From: Pararhizobium arenae
GTDB lineage: Bacteria > Pseudomonadota > Alphaproteobacteria > Rhizobiales > Rhizobiaceae
NCBI RefSeq assembly: GCF_001931685.1
Contig: NZ_MOOY01000001.1
Location: forward strand, 1-64,000
Direction of reading: 5' to 3'
Length of the DNA: 64,000 bases
Below the pieces are notes generated by a model. It had not been told where the DNA came from. It was given only the letters and a program-made list of their open reading frames with translations, and did no database searches. The position numbers and the translations under genes were made by a program. Shown piece by piece: positions 9,357-19,152 of the stretch (positions are counted from its first letter, which is position 1; each line of letters opens with the position of its first letter).

Positions 9357-10250
9357 TTAATGAACTGCCGCAACCGCCTCTGCCGACTTCCTACGCATCT
9401 GCCAGATCGAGTGGCCGATCAGCGCGAAAATCAATATGGCGCCGCCGAGCAGGGTCTGCGTTGTTGGGACTTCCTGAAAGATCATCCAGATCCAGATCGG
9501 GGCGAGGATCGTTTCCAGAAGATAGAACATGCCGACTTCAGGGGCCGAGAGGAAGCGCGGGCCGGTCGCGAGGCAGAAGAAGGCGAGCGGGATCATGATC
9601 AGGCCGTCGAACATGATCCATTGCGGGTGCGCCACGGCAAAACCGCCGGCCGGAAGAAGAGCTAGGCCGGCGATGGCGGGGAAGATCGCGGTTGCAAGGG
9701 GCACCAGGCCCATGTCCTTGCCGCTGGCGCGGCTGATGGTGATGGCGCCGGCCAGCAGGAAGGCGGAGGACGCAGCCATGGCATCGCCGAAGAAATTGCC
9801 ACTTTCCAGTCCGTCATGAACGATGAGGCCGACGCCGACAACCATGATCGCCATGGTGACGAGCGTCGCATTCGACGGCCGCTCCCTCAGGAATATCCAC
9901 GACATCAGCGCCGCGAACATCGAGGTGAAAGCGAGAATGAAGACCACATTGGCCGTCGAGGTATAGAAGACGGCGAGCAGGAAGGTGAAGGAGTTGATGC
10001 CGTAGAGCACGCCGGCCGCAAGCCCGGCCTTGCCGGGAATGAGCGCGATTTTCTTGCCCAGGAACCGGTTCAAGACAACCCATGCGACGAGCGCGACGGC
10101 GAAGGTGCAGAGGCTGCGCAGCGCCAGCACCGACCAGACCTCGCCATCGCCGGAGCGCAGCAGCGGAATATCGAAGGAGAGGGCGAGGCCGCCGAGGCCC
10201 GTGATGGCAAGACCGCGGCGATGATTCGCGGCATCGATGGCTTGGCTCAA
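9357..10250 (-). CDS. EamA/DMT-family permease
   Basis: An inner-membrane permease of the drug/metabolite transporter superfamily with about ten transmembrane helices in two EamA repeats. Examples are LAITGLGGLALSFDIPLLR, AGLAAGVLYGINSFTFLLAVFYTS and FLLAGAITIS. Substrate unknown. The reading frame is open well into the upstream bpt gene, so the start is uncertain. A TTG at 10250, six bases past the bpt stop and preceded by GGA at suitable spacing, gives a 297-residue product starting MSQAIDAANHRRG and is preferred. Co-transcription with bpt is likely. Confidence 0.8.
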   Translation of the reverse strand: MSQAIDAANHRRGLAITGLGGLALSFDIPLLRSGDGEVWSVLALRSLCTFAVALVAWVVLNRFLGKKIALIPGKAGLAAGVLYGINSFTFLLAVFYTSTANVVFILAFTSMFAALMSWIFLRERPSNATLVTMAIMVVGVGLIVHDGLESGNFFGDAMAASSAFLLAGAITISRASGKDMGLVPLATAIFPAIAGLALLPAGGFAVAHPQWIMFDGLIMIPLAFFCLATGPRFLSAPEVGMFYLLETILAPIWIWMIFQEVPTTQTLLGGAILIFALIGHSIWQMRRKSAEAVAAVH

Positions 10251-10254
10251 GATG

Positions 10255-11031
10255 TCATTCCGATTCTGCTGCGTCAGGTTCGCCTGTATAGCGCTCCCAG
10301 CCCCGCGCCATAAGGTGCTCCTGCGGCAGAAACTTTGTTTTGTAGTCCATCTTGCGCGATCCCTTGACCCAGTATCCCAGATAGACGTGGGGCAGGCCGC
10401 GCTCATTGGCTTTGCGGATATGATCGAGGATCATGTAGGTGCCGAGCGAACGATCCTGCTGGGCGGGATCGAAATAGGAATACACCATCGACAGACCGTC
10501 GCCCATCTTGTCGGTGAGGGCAGCAGCGATCAGCGGTCCCTTTCGGTCATCCCCGGTGATGCCCTGTCCTTCGACCCGCAACCTGTATTCGATGATCTTG
10601 GTGTTGACGTGGGTGTCCTCCACCATCATCGCATAATCGAGCACCGACATATCAGACATCCCGCCCTGCTGGTGGCGGTGGTCCAGGTAGCGGCGGAAGA
10701 GGCTGTATTGCTCGCTTGAGGGCTCGGCCGGATATTCGGTGGAGACGACATCCCTGTTTGCCGAAAGGATGCGGCGCATGGAGCGTGTAGGCTTGAACTC
10801 GCCGGCGAGGATGCGCACGGAAATACAGGCGCGGCAGCTTTCGCAGGCCGGCCGGTAGGCAATGTTCTGGGATCGGCGGAAACCGCCCTGGGTGAGCAGA
10901 TCGTTGAGTTCCGGCGCCCGCTCGCCGACCATATGGGTGAACACCTTCCGTTCCATTTCGTGCGGCAGGTAAGGACAGACTGCCGGCGCGGTCAGGTAAA
11001 ACTGCGGAGACGGTGCGGTTTGCGTGTTCAT
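10255..11031 (-). CDS. bpt: Aspartate/glutamate leucyltransferase
   Basis: A 258-residue aminoacyl-tRNA-protein transferase of the Ate1-fold Bpt group. It adds leucine to N-terminal Asp or Glu and so marks proteins for ClpS/ClpAP degradation by the N-end rule. Visible family motifs are the N-terminal [13 protein letters not shown], the [15 protein letters not shown] cysteine motif near 60-73, and [18 protein letters not shown] near the C terminus. It follows the RDD gene on the same strand and precedes an EamA permease. Confidence 0.93.
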   Translation of the reverse strand: MNTQTAPSPQFYLTAPAVCPYLPHEMERKVFTHMVGERAPELNDLLTQGGFRRSQNIAYRPACESCRACISVRILAGEFKPTRSMRRILSANRDVVSTEYPAEPSSEQYSLFRRYLDHRHQQGGMSDMSVLDYAMMVEDTHVNTKIIEYRLRVEGQGITGDDRKGPLIAAALTDKMGDGLSMVYSYFDPAQQDRSLGTYMILDHIRKANERGLPHVYLGYWVKGSRKMDYKTKFLPQEHLMARGWERYTGEPDAAESE

Positions 11032-11118
11032 ATGGGGCGGAAATGACTCATCTAGGCCGCGTTTTGCAATATTGCATTACAGCATGGCGCAAGTTTTCAA
11101 AACGTCAACTACGGGAAA

Positions 11119-11140
11119 AGCCCGCCAATGCTGGCGGGCT
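11119..11140 (-). terminator. Intrinsic terminator after the RDD gene
   Basis: A 9-bp stem (AGCCCGCCA/TGGCGGGCT) with a 4-base loop is followed on the minus strand by CTTTTCCC. It lies 37 bases past the RDD gene stop and separates it from bpt. Confidence 0.75.
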
Positions 11141-11177
11141 CCACAATCATGACAATAAAATTCTATTTTGGCGCTTT

Positions 11178-11657
11178 TCAGGCCCTGGCGGCCCAGTAGC
11201 TTTCGGCACGCACCATCACGGTGCCAAGCAGCAGATCCTGCAAGAGGCGACCGCGATCGGTGAAAAGGCCGATCAGCACGATGAACGGCGTCAAGAGCGC
11301 ATTGCCGACCCAGAACAGCACGAGATGCACGATTGCCGTCAGGAAATCCATCGGGCGGCCATCGGTGCGCGCAAGCGTCAGGCCCATCATGCTCATGCCG
11401 GGCGAAGCCTGCCGGCTGCCGCCGACGGTCAGCCCGAAATAGAGCATGGCAACCACGACGAACAGGATCGGATAGAGGAAGAAGCCGAGGCCAAGCGTGA
11501 TGATGCCGAGGAAAAAGACGACCACGGCGGCCGGAATCCAGAGCAGCGCCACGATCGCATAGTCGATCAGGAACGCAAAGACGCGCCGGCTCAGCACGCC
11601 CTGATAGGCACGCCAGTCTTGGCTGGGCAGTCGAAGGTTCTCGTCGCGAAAGCTCAT
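11178..11657 (-). CDS. RDD-family membrane protein
   Basis: A 159-residue inner-membrane protein with an RDD domain. The eponymous Arg and Asp residues appear in LSRRVFAFLIDYAIV, followed by three or four hydrophobic segments (ALLWIPAAVVVFFLGIITLG, FFLYPILFVVVAMLYFG, IVHLVLFWVGNALL). The function of most RDD proteins is unclear; some are linked to ion or solute exchange. The order hemB, RDD, bpt on one strand is usual in rhizobia. Confidence 0.87.
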   Translation of the reverse strand: MSFRDENLRLPSQDWRAYQGVLSRRVFAFLIDYAIVALLWIPAAVVVFFLGIITLGLGFFLYPILFVVVAMLYFGLTVGGSRQASPGMSMMGLTLARTDGRPMDFLTAIVHLVLFWVGNALLTPFIVLIGLFTDRGRLLQDLLLGTVMVRAESYWAARA

Positions 11658-11847
11658 TCAGGTGTCTCCGGTTGGTTCGACGATGGATATGGGGAGTGGG
11701 GTGGGGGAATGCAATGGAGGCCTGCAATGGGAGGCTTGAGCCGGTCGCTCGCCCAGGCGACCACCCCTAAGGTTTCGGTTGACTTCGACCTCAGCGCGGC
11801 GACCCGTTTTGCCGGGCGATGAGGCGGCGAGCACCTGAAAACACGAA

Positions 11848-11900
11848 GGGCGCGCCCCGAACGTGGCGGCATTTCGCCAGCCTGTTCGAAAGACGCGCCC
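11848..11900. other. Long interrupted stem-loop
   Basis: Three nested arms pair across this stretch: GGGCGCG with CGCGCCC, GAAC with GTTC, and TGGCG with CGCCA around a 6-base loop. It lies 43 bases past the stop of the tiny gene at 11943 (minus strand). It could be that gene's terminator, or a structured RNA. Nothing else is recognised between 11658 and 11942. Confidence 0.45.
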
Positions 11901-11942
11901 CAAATGCCGAGGTGCGACGGATGATGATGGCCGCTCGAAGCC

Positions 11943-12107
11943 TTAAAGGGCGGCCCTGCGCGGCCTTGCCCGAACTTCAGCCGGGTCATGTCCCAGGCCG
12001 ATGAGCGTTTGATCGTCGAGGCGGCTCAGTGCATCGTTGACAAAGGGACGCATCCGGCGTTCTTGCGCGGCAATCAGGCGACCCCAGAAACCAATCTTTC
12101 CAGACAT
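11943..12107 (-). CDS. Small basic DUF1127-like protein
   Basis: A 54-residue protein beginning MSGKIGFWGRLIAAQERRM and containing ALSRLDDQTLIGLGHDPAEVR, followed by an arginine-rich tail. The SRLDD...L..LG pattern is that of DUF1127 proteins, several of which act in RNA or phosphate metabolism in alphaproteobacteria; the match here is partial. A near-perfect ribosome site (AAAAAAGGAG) lies 6 bases before the ATG at 12107, which decides the start against a longer open frame. Confidence 0.7.
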   Translation of the reverse strand: MSGKIGFWGRLIAAQERRMRPFVNDALSRLDDQTLIGLGHDPAEVRARPRRAAL

Positions 12108-12325
12108 GGAAAACTCCTTTTTTCTGACACCCGTTATAAACCGTTGCGTGCGCATCTGCCGTGTTAACTCGGAAGCCGAGCTATGCGAGAGGGACACATC
12201 TGCGATGGTGGCAGCCCCGCGCTTTTATGCGTCATACCGTTCACTGCCGGCATCGAAGGTTCTTTGCAAAAGCATTGCAAGAGGTTGATGTGCGTTTGGA
12301 TTTGGATCAGTTCTCAATGAGCGGG

Positions 12326-12925
12326 CTAAGGCTGCTTTTTAAGCGCAGTAATGCCAAGCCAGAGGGTTTCCTCTCCATCATAGCCGCTGCCTTGACGCTG
12401 CTGGATGACCGGAGAAGGCCACCCGGCCCGCTCGTACTGTTGCTGTAGCCAGTCGACGGATGGGTAGTTGAAATAGCGGCCGAAACGGTCGCGACCTTCT
12501 CCCTTGCCGCCCTTGAAGCTGGCATGGAAGATGCCGCCTGGCTTCAAAGCACGGTGGATGCGGGAAAGGACTGAGCAAAGGCCGGCTCGCGGAACGTGCA
12601 AAAGGCACGCACTTGCCCAAATTCCGTCGAAACGCTCCACATCGTCCAGCTGGTCGAACGGAAGTACAAGGACAAGGCGACCAAGCAAGCGTTCGGCCTG
12701 CGCCGCCATTTCGGGAGAGCCATCTGTCGCGGTGACGTCAAAGCCCCGCTGGAGCATCAACAAGCTATCGTGGCCTGCACCGCATCCGAGCTCAAGGACT
12801 TTTGCGCCGGGAGAAATCCTGGCGAGAAAATTGTTCAGCCCATATGCGGCCACACGCGTTCTGCCAGCATAAGTTCTTGCCTCGGATGCGTAGAACTCAA
12901 GTGTCTTTTCATCTGAGACAGTCAT
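12326..12925 (-). CDS. SAM-dependent class I methyltransferase
   Basis: A 199-residue cytoplasmic methyltransferase of the Methyltransf_11/25 type. Motif I is VLELGCGAGHDS near residue 43, motif II contains DVTATDGSPEM near 62, and the post-motif region is WASACLLHVPRAG followed by LKPGGIFHASFKGG. The substrate is not evident. It is directly downstream of hemB on the same strand with only 4 bases between them, so it probably shares hemB transcription. Confidence 0.85.
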   Translation of the reverse strand: MTVSDEKTLEFYASEARTYAGRTRVAAYGLNNFLARISPGAKVLELGCGAGHDSLLMLQRGFDVTATDGSPEMAAQAERLLGRLVLVLPFDQLDDVERFDGIWASACLLHVPRAGLCSVLSRIHRALKPGGIFHASFKGGKGEGRDRFGRYFNYPSVDWLQQQYERAGWPSPVIQQRQGSGYDGEETLWLGITALKKQP

Positions 12926-12929
12926 AGCT

Positions 12930-13943
<1,014 letters not shown>

Positions 13944-14074
13944 ATGAGAAGCCTTTCCGCGTCGATCTGTTTCGGGCGCGGTTTATCATGCGGGCGGGCG
14001 AAATGAAAACCTCGGGATCATGCGGCAAAGTGTTGCCGCTCTCTCGAAAGCGGCTGGCGAAGGGGAGGGGAGAG

Positions 14075-14155
14075 ACCTGAAGCACGACGCGCTTCAGGTT
14101 TTTGTTTTGCGCATGTCGTTATCGCAAAACCGCTGCACACTTTTGCGCGACATGC
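14075..14155. repeat. Rhizobial palindromic intergenic repeat
   Basis: Two adjoining stem-loops fill the gap between divergent genes. The first is ACCTGAAGC/GCTTCAGGT (14075-14083 and 14091-14099), followed by TTTTTGTTTT like an intrinsic terminator. The second has GCATGTCG/CGACATGC as outer arm (14111-14118, 14148-14155) and CGCAAAA/TTTTGCG as inner arm. I recall very similar sequence as a multicopy intergenic repeat in Rhizobiaceae. No plus-strand gene precedes the terminator-like part. Confidence 0.7.
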
Positions 14156-14169
14156 ATTATCGTGCGGCC

Positions 14170-14607
14170 ATGACTCTTGATTCTGTCCAGGTGCCGCGTC
14201 TGTCCCTTGCCGAAATCCTGTTCGGCATCTTCCTGCGGCTCGTTGCCGTCAGCTGTTTCTGGTTTGGCCTGAACTATTGGGGGCTCTTGATCGGCTACAC
14301 CTTTGACGGTGCCGGCCGCTTCGATCTGCTGCCGGTGGCGTGGCGCGTGGCGGCCACGACCCTTGCCGTGATCTACCCGGTGGCGGCGCTCGGGCTTTGG
14401 CTGACAGTCTCCTGGGGACCGGTCATCTGGATCGTCGCGGCGGCCGCCGAGATCGCCATGTTCGGCTTCTATCCGCAGATCTTCGGCACCAAGCCGTTCC
14501 TGCTCGTGCTGCATGGAACGGTGGCCGTCGTGTTCGTTCTTTTCCGGATCGTGATCCTCCTGCAGCGGTCACGCCAGGCGAAGGCAGCAAGAAATGATTC
14601 ACCCTGA
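14170..14607 (+). CDS. DUF6163-like four-helix membrane protein
   Basis: A 145-residue inner-membrane protein with four hydrophobic helices (ILFGIFLRLVAVSCFWFGLNYWG, VAATTLAVIYPVAALGLWLTV, GPVIWIVAAAAEIAMFGFYP, LLVLHGTVAVVFVLFRIVILL) and a basic C terminus. It matches the small rhizobial membrane protein family usually found between hemB and ldtR (DUF6163, from memory). Function unknown. The start at 14170 (MTLDSVQVPRLS) is chosen because upstream in-frame sequence lies in the intergenic repeat; an ATG at 14152 is possible. Confidence 0.75.
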   Translation: MTLDSVQVPRLSLAEILFGIFLRLVAVSCFWFGLNYWGLLIGYTFDGAGRFDLLPVAWRVAATTLAVIYPVAALGLWLTVSWGPVIWIVAAAAEIAMFGFYPQIFGTKPFLLVLHGTVAVVFVLFRIVILLQRSRQAKAARNDSP

Positions 14608-14653
14608 CACAACAGTCGTGAAATGTAAGGTGCTGTTAAGCCTACGGTTTAAG

Positions 14654-14674
14654 TCGAATTTTATACGTATTCGA
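14654..14674. promoter_or_regulatory. Inverted repeat upstream of ldtR
   Basis: TCGAAT and ATTCGA are separated by 9 bases containing TTTATACG, 64-84 bases before the ldtR start. The arm length and position suit a MarR-type operator near the promoter, possibly for autoregulation. Confidence 0.4.
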
Positions 14675-14737
14675 TAGTGTCTCACTCAAGGCGGGGATAA
14701 CCAATCACACCGCCAAACAAAACAGTGAGGCAGTACA

Positions 14738-15250
14738 ATGAACACCAAGATCAAGCCGCAGGCAGTCGTCGCCAAAGACCCCCATGAAGACGCCATCCGT
14801 TCGCTCTACATGGAATCCCTCCACCTCGTCGAGCGTCTGCACCGTCGCCTGCTCGACGTCATCAAAGACGAGTTCGACCGTCAGGGTCGCAGCGACGTCA
14901 ACGCCGTCCAGGCTCTCCTGCTCTTCAATATCGGCAACTCGGAACTGACCGCCGGCGAACTCCGCTCCCGCGGTTACTATCTCGGCTCCAACGTTTCCTA
15001 CAACGTCAAGAAGCTGGTCGACCTCGGCTTCATCAACCACCAGCGCTCGCGCATCGACCGTCGCTCGGTCCGCATCAGCCTGACGGAAGACGGCCAGGAA
15101 ATCGCCGAGACCGTTGCCAAGCTCTATGAGCGCCACATCGGCTCGATCCAGAAAGTCGGCGGCATCGGCACCGACGAATTCGGCGAGATGAACAAGCTGC
15201 TGCAGCGCCTCGATCGCTTCTGGAACGATAGCATCATGTATCGCCTGTAA
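14738..15250 (+). CDS. ldtR: MarR-family regulator LdtR
   Basis: A 170-residue winged-helix regulator orthologous to LdtR, described in Candidatus Liberibacter asiaticus and Sinorhizobium as an activator of the L,D-transpeptidase gene ldtP and of osmotic-stress tolerance. Visible are the helical dimerisation ends, the recognition region AGELRSRGYYLGSNVSYNVKKLVDLGF (about 70-97) and the wing HQRSRIDRRSVRISLTEDG. It lies 365 bp upstream of the L,D-transpeptidase on the same strand. Palindromes occur before both genes. Confidence 0.92.
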   Translation: MNTKIKPQAVVAKDPHEDAIRSLYMESLHLVERLHRRLLDVIKDEFDRQGRSDVNAVQALLLFNIGNSELTAGELRSRGYYLGSNVSYNVKKLVDLGFINHQRSRIDRRSVRISLTEDGQEIAETVAKLYERHIGSIQKVGGIGTDEFGEMNKLLQRLDRFWNDSIMYRL

Positions 15251-15278
15251 TTGGGCCGAAACAACCCGACTTTCAGCA

Positions 15279-15305
15279 ACGCCCGGTCGCCCTGCGGCCG
15301 GGCGT
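15279..15305 (+). terminator. Hairpin after ldtR
   Basis: An 8-bp stem ACGCCCGG/CCGGGCGT with an 11-base loop lies 29 bases after the ldtR stop. No U-run follows, so termination strength is doubtful. Confidence 0.4.
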
Positions 15306-15498
15306 GCTCGTGTCTGCGGATTGCCTGAAATATACCGCACTCTGCCTCCACTGTTGCAGGACTGCCGAAGGATAAAATAGCTGGGTCCAAAGGGGGCCGA
15401 AGTCACGGCTGCACGACACGAATTGGCCATATTGCTATGACAGCCAGACGTTGAACAACCGGGTTGCGGGGCTGGGCAAATGGTTCCCGTTGCAGCGT

Positions 15499-15516
15499 GT
15501 TCGCGATATCGTGAAC
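15499..15516. promoter_or_regulatory. 18-bp palindrome upstream of ldtP
   Basis: GTTCGCGATATCGTGAAC is an almost perfect palindrome (one mismatched pair) centred about 107 bp before the L,D-transpeptidase start. It is the best operator candidate in the 364-bp ldtR-ldtP gap. The rest of that gap holds a possible AT-rich promoter segment (GGTTAACC near 15554) and no gene. Confidence 0.45.
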
Positions 15517-15614
15517 GCTAAAAGCTGATCCCGGAGAGTATGATTTGGTTTTGGTTAACCCTGTTCGTGGTAACCCCGAAGCCTATTTGCGCTGCAGCAT
15601 TGGGATGGTGAGAT

Positions 15615-16922
15615 ATGTCGAAGAAAAACGGAATTGATGCTTTCTCGCGCCGGTCTTTCCTGCGCTCGGCCGCCGCTGTCGGCGCCGCAGCCTGGGCCGG
15701 TGGCGCCAGCGCGCAGGATGCGCTGCTCGAGATCATCAATGCCCCGCGTCGCGGCGCCTGGGACGACCAGTTTGACGCGAAGGCCTCGCGTTCCACGGCA
15801 ACGGTTTCTTCGAATACGCCGATCTTCAGCATGGAAACCATCGCCAACACCCAGCAGGCGATCAGCGACTACCAGCGCATCGTTTCTGCAGGCGGATGGC
15901 CGGCTGTCAACACGGGCCTGAAACTGGAAATGGGCGTCTCTGATCCGAGCGTTCAGTCTTTGCGCCAAAGGCTGATGATCACCGGTGACCTTGAGCGATC
16001 GGCTGGCATGTCCAATGCCTTCGACTCGTATGTCGATGGTGCCGTCAAGCGTTTCCAGGCCCGTCACGGCCTGCCTGCCGACGGCGTCCTGGGCGAGTTT
16101 TCGGTCAAGGCCTTGAATGTTCCCGCGGATGTGCGTCTGAACCAGCTGAACACGAACCTTGTGCGGCTGCAGTCGATGTCGGGTGATCTCGGCCGTCGTT
16201 ACGTCGTGGTCAACATCCCGGGCGCGCAGATCGAAGTCGTCGAAAATGGCCGTGTGGTCCAACGCCACAAGGCTGTCGTGGGTCGACTTTCGCGTCCCAC
16301 GCATATCATCAACTCCAAGATCTACGAGGTTATCCTCAACCCGTACTGGACTGCGCCGCGCTCGATCATCGAAAAGGATATTGTGCCGCTGATGCGCAAG
16401 GATCCGAACTACCTCAAGGACAACGCCATCCGCCTGCTCGATGGCAGCGGCAATGAGGTTTCGCCGGAAACGATCGACTGGAATGCGGAGAAGGCGCCGA
16501 ACCTGACCTTCCGTCAGGATCCGGGCAAGATCAACGCGATGGCCTCGACCAAGATCAACTTCCACAACCCGAACAACGAATACATGCACGACACGCCGTC
16601 GCAGGGCCTGTTCAACAAGCTTGCCCGCTTCGAATCTTCCGGCTGCGTGCGCGTTCAGAACGTTCGCGACCTGACGGTCTGGCTGCTCAAGGAAACCCCC
16701 GGCTGGAGCCGTTCCCAGATCGAGGCGACCATCCGTACGGGCCAGAACAACCCGATCAACCTGGCCGAAGAGGTCCCGGTGTATTTCAAGTATATCTCGG
16801 CCTGGTCGACGATCCCCAACATCGTCCAGTTCCGCGACGATATCTACCAGATGGACGGCGCACAGGAACTGGCGCTGCAGACCACGACCGGCATTGAGCC
16901 GGTGGTCGGTTCGGTCGAGTAG
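15615..16922 (+). CDS. ldtP: L,D-transpeptidase with peptidoglycan-binding domain
   Basis: A 435-residue periplasmic YkuD-fold transpeptidase that makes 3-3 cross-links in peptidoglycan or attaches proteins to it. A twin-arginine signal (SRRSFLRSAAAVGAAAWAGGA) is at the N terminus. A peptidoglycan-binding repeat follows (DSYVDGAVKRFQARHGLPADGV), then the YkuD domain with its catalytic motif: His in YMHDTPSQ and Cys344 in ESSGCVRVQN. The ribosome site GGTGAG precedes the ATG at 15615. Proximity and known biology suggest control by LdtR. It is followed by a strong terminator. Confidence 0.93.
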   Translation: MSKKNGIDAFSRRSFLRSAAAVGAAAWAGGASAQDALLEIINAPRRGAWDDQFDAKASRSTATVSSNTPIFSMETIANTQQAISDYQRIVSAGGWPAVNTGLKLEMGVSDPSVQSLRQRLMITGDLERSAGMSNAFDSYVDGAVKRFQARHGLPADGVLGEFSVKALNVPADVRLNQLNTNLVRLQSMSGDLGRRYVVVNIPGAQIEVVENGRVVQRHKAVVGRLSRPTHIINSKIYEVILNPYWTAPRSIIEKDIVPLMRKDPNYLKDNAIRLLDGSGNEVSPETIDWNAEKAPNLTFRQDPGKINAMASTKINFHNPNNEYMHDTPSQGLFNKLARFESSGCVRVQNVRDLTVWLLKETPGWSRSQIEATIRTGQNNPINLAEEVPVYFKYISAWSTIPNIVQFRDDIYQMDGAQELALQTTTGIEPVVGSVE

Positions 16923-16958
16923 GTCTCACTCCGCCCGCAGGAGCTTGCAATTTTCAAG

Positions 16959-16987
16959 AAAGCCGCGCTCTTTCCCGGCGCGGCTTT
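16959..16987 (+). terminator. Intrinsic terminator after ldtP
   Basis: A 10-bp stem AAAGCCGCGC/GCGCGGCTTT with a 9-base loop ends in TTTTT, 36 bases after the ldtP stop. Confidence 0.88.
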
Positions 16988-17134
16988 TTGCATGTCGGGG
17001 GAGGGCCGAGCAGGCGCGAAGCGTCGCAGGGATGCGCGCGATGCGTGGGAAATGGCGCAAATCGCACAGCCCGTATTGCCCTTGCCATGCGAGGACGGTA
17101 AACACCGAGCCACATCCTCACAGGAGCCCTGAGA

Positions 17135-18433
17135 ATGAGCGTTTCTTCCACAACCGATACCTTCTTCACCCGCTCGCTTGCCGATACCGATCCGGATATC
17201 TTTGGCGCGATCGAAAAGGAGCTTGGTCGTCAGCGTCACGAGATCGAACTGATCGCCTCTGAAAACATCGTCTCGCGCGCCGTTCTGGAAGCGCAGGGCT
17301 CGATCATGACGAACAAGTACGCCGAAGGTTATCCGGGCAAGCGCTATTATGGCGGCTGCCAGTTCGTCGATATCGCGGAAGAACTCGCCATCGAGCGCGC
17401 CAAGAAGCTGTTCGGCGTCAACTTCGCCAACGTCCAGCCGAACTCCGGTTCGCAGATGAACCAGGCCGTGTTCCTGGCGCTCCTGCAGCCGGGCGACACC
17501 TTCATGGGCCTCGACCTCAATTCGGGCGGCCACCTGACGCATGGCTCGCCGGTCAATATGTCCGGCAAGTGGTTCAATGTCGTGTCCTACGGCGTGCGCG
17601 AAGGCGACAACCTGCTCGATATGGATGCCGTTGCCGAAAAGGCCCGCACGCACAAGCCGAAGCTGATCATCGCCGGCGGCACCGCCTATTCCCGCATCTG
17701 GGACTGGAAGCGTTTCCGCGAGATCGCCGATGAAGTCGGCGCCTATCTGATGGTCGACATGGCCCACATCGCCGGTCTCGTTGCCGGTGGCCAGCATCCG
17801 TCGCCGTTCCCGCATTGCCATGTTGCGACCACCACGACCCACAAGTCGCTGCGCGGCCCGCGCGGTGGCGTGATCCTGACGAACGACGAGGATCTGGCGA
17901 AGAAGTTCAATTCGGCCGTGTTCCCCGGCCTGCAGGGCGGCCCGCTGATGCACATCATCGCGGCCAAGGCCGTTGCCTTCGGCGAGGCGCTGCAGCCGGA
18001 ATTCAAGGACTACGCAGCCCAGATCGTCAAGAATGCCAAGGCGCTTTCGGAAACGCTGGTTTCCGGCGGTCTCGATATCGTGTCCGGCGGCACCGACAAC
18101 CACCTCATGCTGGTCGACCTTCGCAAGAAGAACGCCACCGGCAAGCGCGCGGAAGCGGCTCTCGGCCGTGGCTACATCACCTGCAACAAGAACGGCATTC
18201 CCTTCGATCCGGAAAAGCCCTTCGTCACCTCCGGCATCCGTCTCGGCACGCCGGCCGGCACGACGCGCGGCTTCAAGGAAGCCGAATTCAAGGAAATCGG
18301 CAACCTCATCGTCGAGGTTCTCGATGGCCTGAAGGTTGCGAATTCCGATGAAGGCAATGCTTCGGTCGAAGCCGGCGTTCGTGAAAAGGTCGTCAAGCTG
18401 ACCGACCGTTTCCCGATGTACCCGTATATGTAA
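17135..18433 (+). CDS. glyA: Serine hydroxymethyltransferase
   Basis: A PLP enzyme interconverting serine and glycine with transfer of a one-carbon unit to tetrahydrofolate. The 432-residue product has the substrate/folate motif [10 protein letters not shown] near 38, [14 protein letters not shown], and the PLP lysine in [14 protein letters not shown] (Lys237). AGGAG lies before the ATG. nrdR follows after 9 bases, an arrangement usual in rhizobia that links one-carbon supply to deoxynucleotide control and riboflavin genes downstream. Confidence 0.98.
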   Translation: MSVSSTTDTFFTRSLADTDPDIFGAIEKELGRQRHEIELIASENIVSRAVLEAQGSIMTNKYAEGYPGKRYYGGCQFVDIAEELAIERAKKLFGVNFANVQPNSGSQMNQAVFLALLQPGDTFMGLDLNSGGHLTHGSPVNMSGKWFNVVSYGVREGDNLLDMDAVAEKARTHKPKLIIAGGTAYSRIWDWKRFREIADEVGAYLMVDMAHIAGLVAGGQHPSPFPHCHVATTTTHKSLRGPRGGVILTNDEDLAKKFNSAVFPGLQGGPLMHIIAAKAVAFGEALQPEFKDYAAQIVKNAKALSETLVSGGLDIVSGGTDNHLMLVDLRKKNATGKRAEAALGRGYITCNKNGIPFDPEKPFVTSGIRLGTPAGTTRGFKEAEFKEIGNLIVEVLDGLKVANSDEGNASVEAGVREKVVKLTDRFPMYPYM

Positions 18434-18442
18434 GGCTGACGA

Positions 18443-18916
18443 ATGCGCTGCCCCTATTGCGGATCGGAAGATAGCCAGGTCAAGGATAGCCGTCCCGCAG
18501 AGGACGGTGCCGCGATCCGGCGGCGGCGCATTTGTCCCGATTGCGGCGGTCGGTTCACCACCTTCGAGCGCGTGCAGCTGCGCGAGCTGATGGTGATGAA
18601 GAAGACCGGCCGTAAGGCACCCTTCGACCGCGACAAGCTGCAAAAATCGTTCGAGATCGCGCTGCGCAAGCGGCCGGTCGACCGCGACCGCATCGAACGG
18701 GCCGTCTCCGGCATCGTGCGCCGGCTGGAAAGCTCCGGCGAGCCGGAAATTTCGTCCGAAGAAATCGGCCTGCAGGTTCTGGAAGCCCTGAAGAGCCTCG
18801 ATGACGTGGCCTTCGTGCGCTATGCCTCGGTGTACCGTGATTTCTCCCATGCGGAGGATTTCGAGAAGGTGATCAGCGAAATCAGCGCCAAGATCGCCCG
18901 CGATCCTGGAGCTTGA
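18443..18916 (+). CDS. nrdR: Transcriptional repressor NrdR
   Basis: A 157-residue nucleotide-sensing repressor of ribonucleotide reductase genes. The N-terminal zinc ribbon is [13 protein letters not shown]...[16 protein letters not shown] (cysteines 3, 6, 31, 34). An ATP-cone domain occupies roughly 49-139 ([16 protein letters not shown]). The product length is normal. It lies 9 bases after glyA and is probably co-transcribed with it. A palindromic repeat separates it from ribD. Confidence 0.96.
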   Translation: MRCPYCGSEDSQVKDSRPAEDGAAIRRRRICPDCGGRFTTFERVQLRELMVMKKTGRKAPFDRDKLQKSFEIALRKRPVDRDRIERAVSGIVRRLESSGEPEISSEEIGLQVLEALKSLDDVAFVRYASVYRDFSHAEDFEKVISEISAKIARDPGA

Positions 18917-18938
18917 TAGCGGGGGCGGCGTATGCCGT

Positions 18939-19059
18939 TAACCCCCTCTGTCAGCTTTGCTGACATCTCCCCCTCAAGGGGGGAGATTGGGCCGAGAAGC
19001 GTCCCCCAACCGATCTCCCCCCCTTGAGGGGAGATGCCCGACAGGGCAGAGGGGGGTAA
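18939..19059. repeat. RIME-like palindromic intergenic repeat
   Basis: About 120 bp of mirrored sequence: the outer arms TTAACCCCCTCTG and its complement CAGAGGGGGGTAA enclose two inner hairpins, ATCTCCCCCTCAAGG...GGGAGAT and GATCTCCCC...TTGAGGGGAGAT. The layout matches the Rhizobium intergenic mosaic elements (RIME). It interrupts the nrdR-ribD space and may form stable RNA structure there. Confidence 0.75.
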
Positions 19060-19152
19060 GGCTGCTTGCTCGGAACATCTTGAAATAGAGGCGTAAAAGC
19101 CTCACATGACTGCTCCCACCCAGTTCCCGACCCGTAGCGGAGCTTAGCAGAA

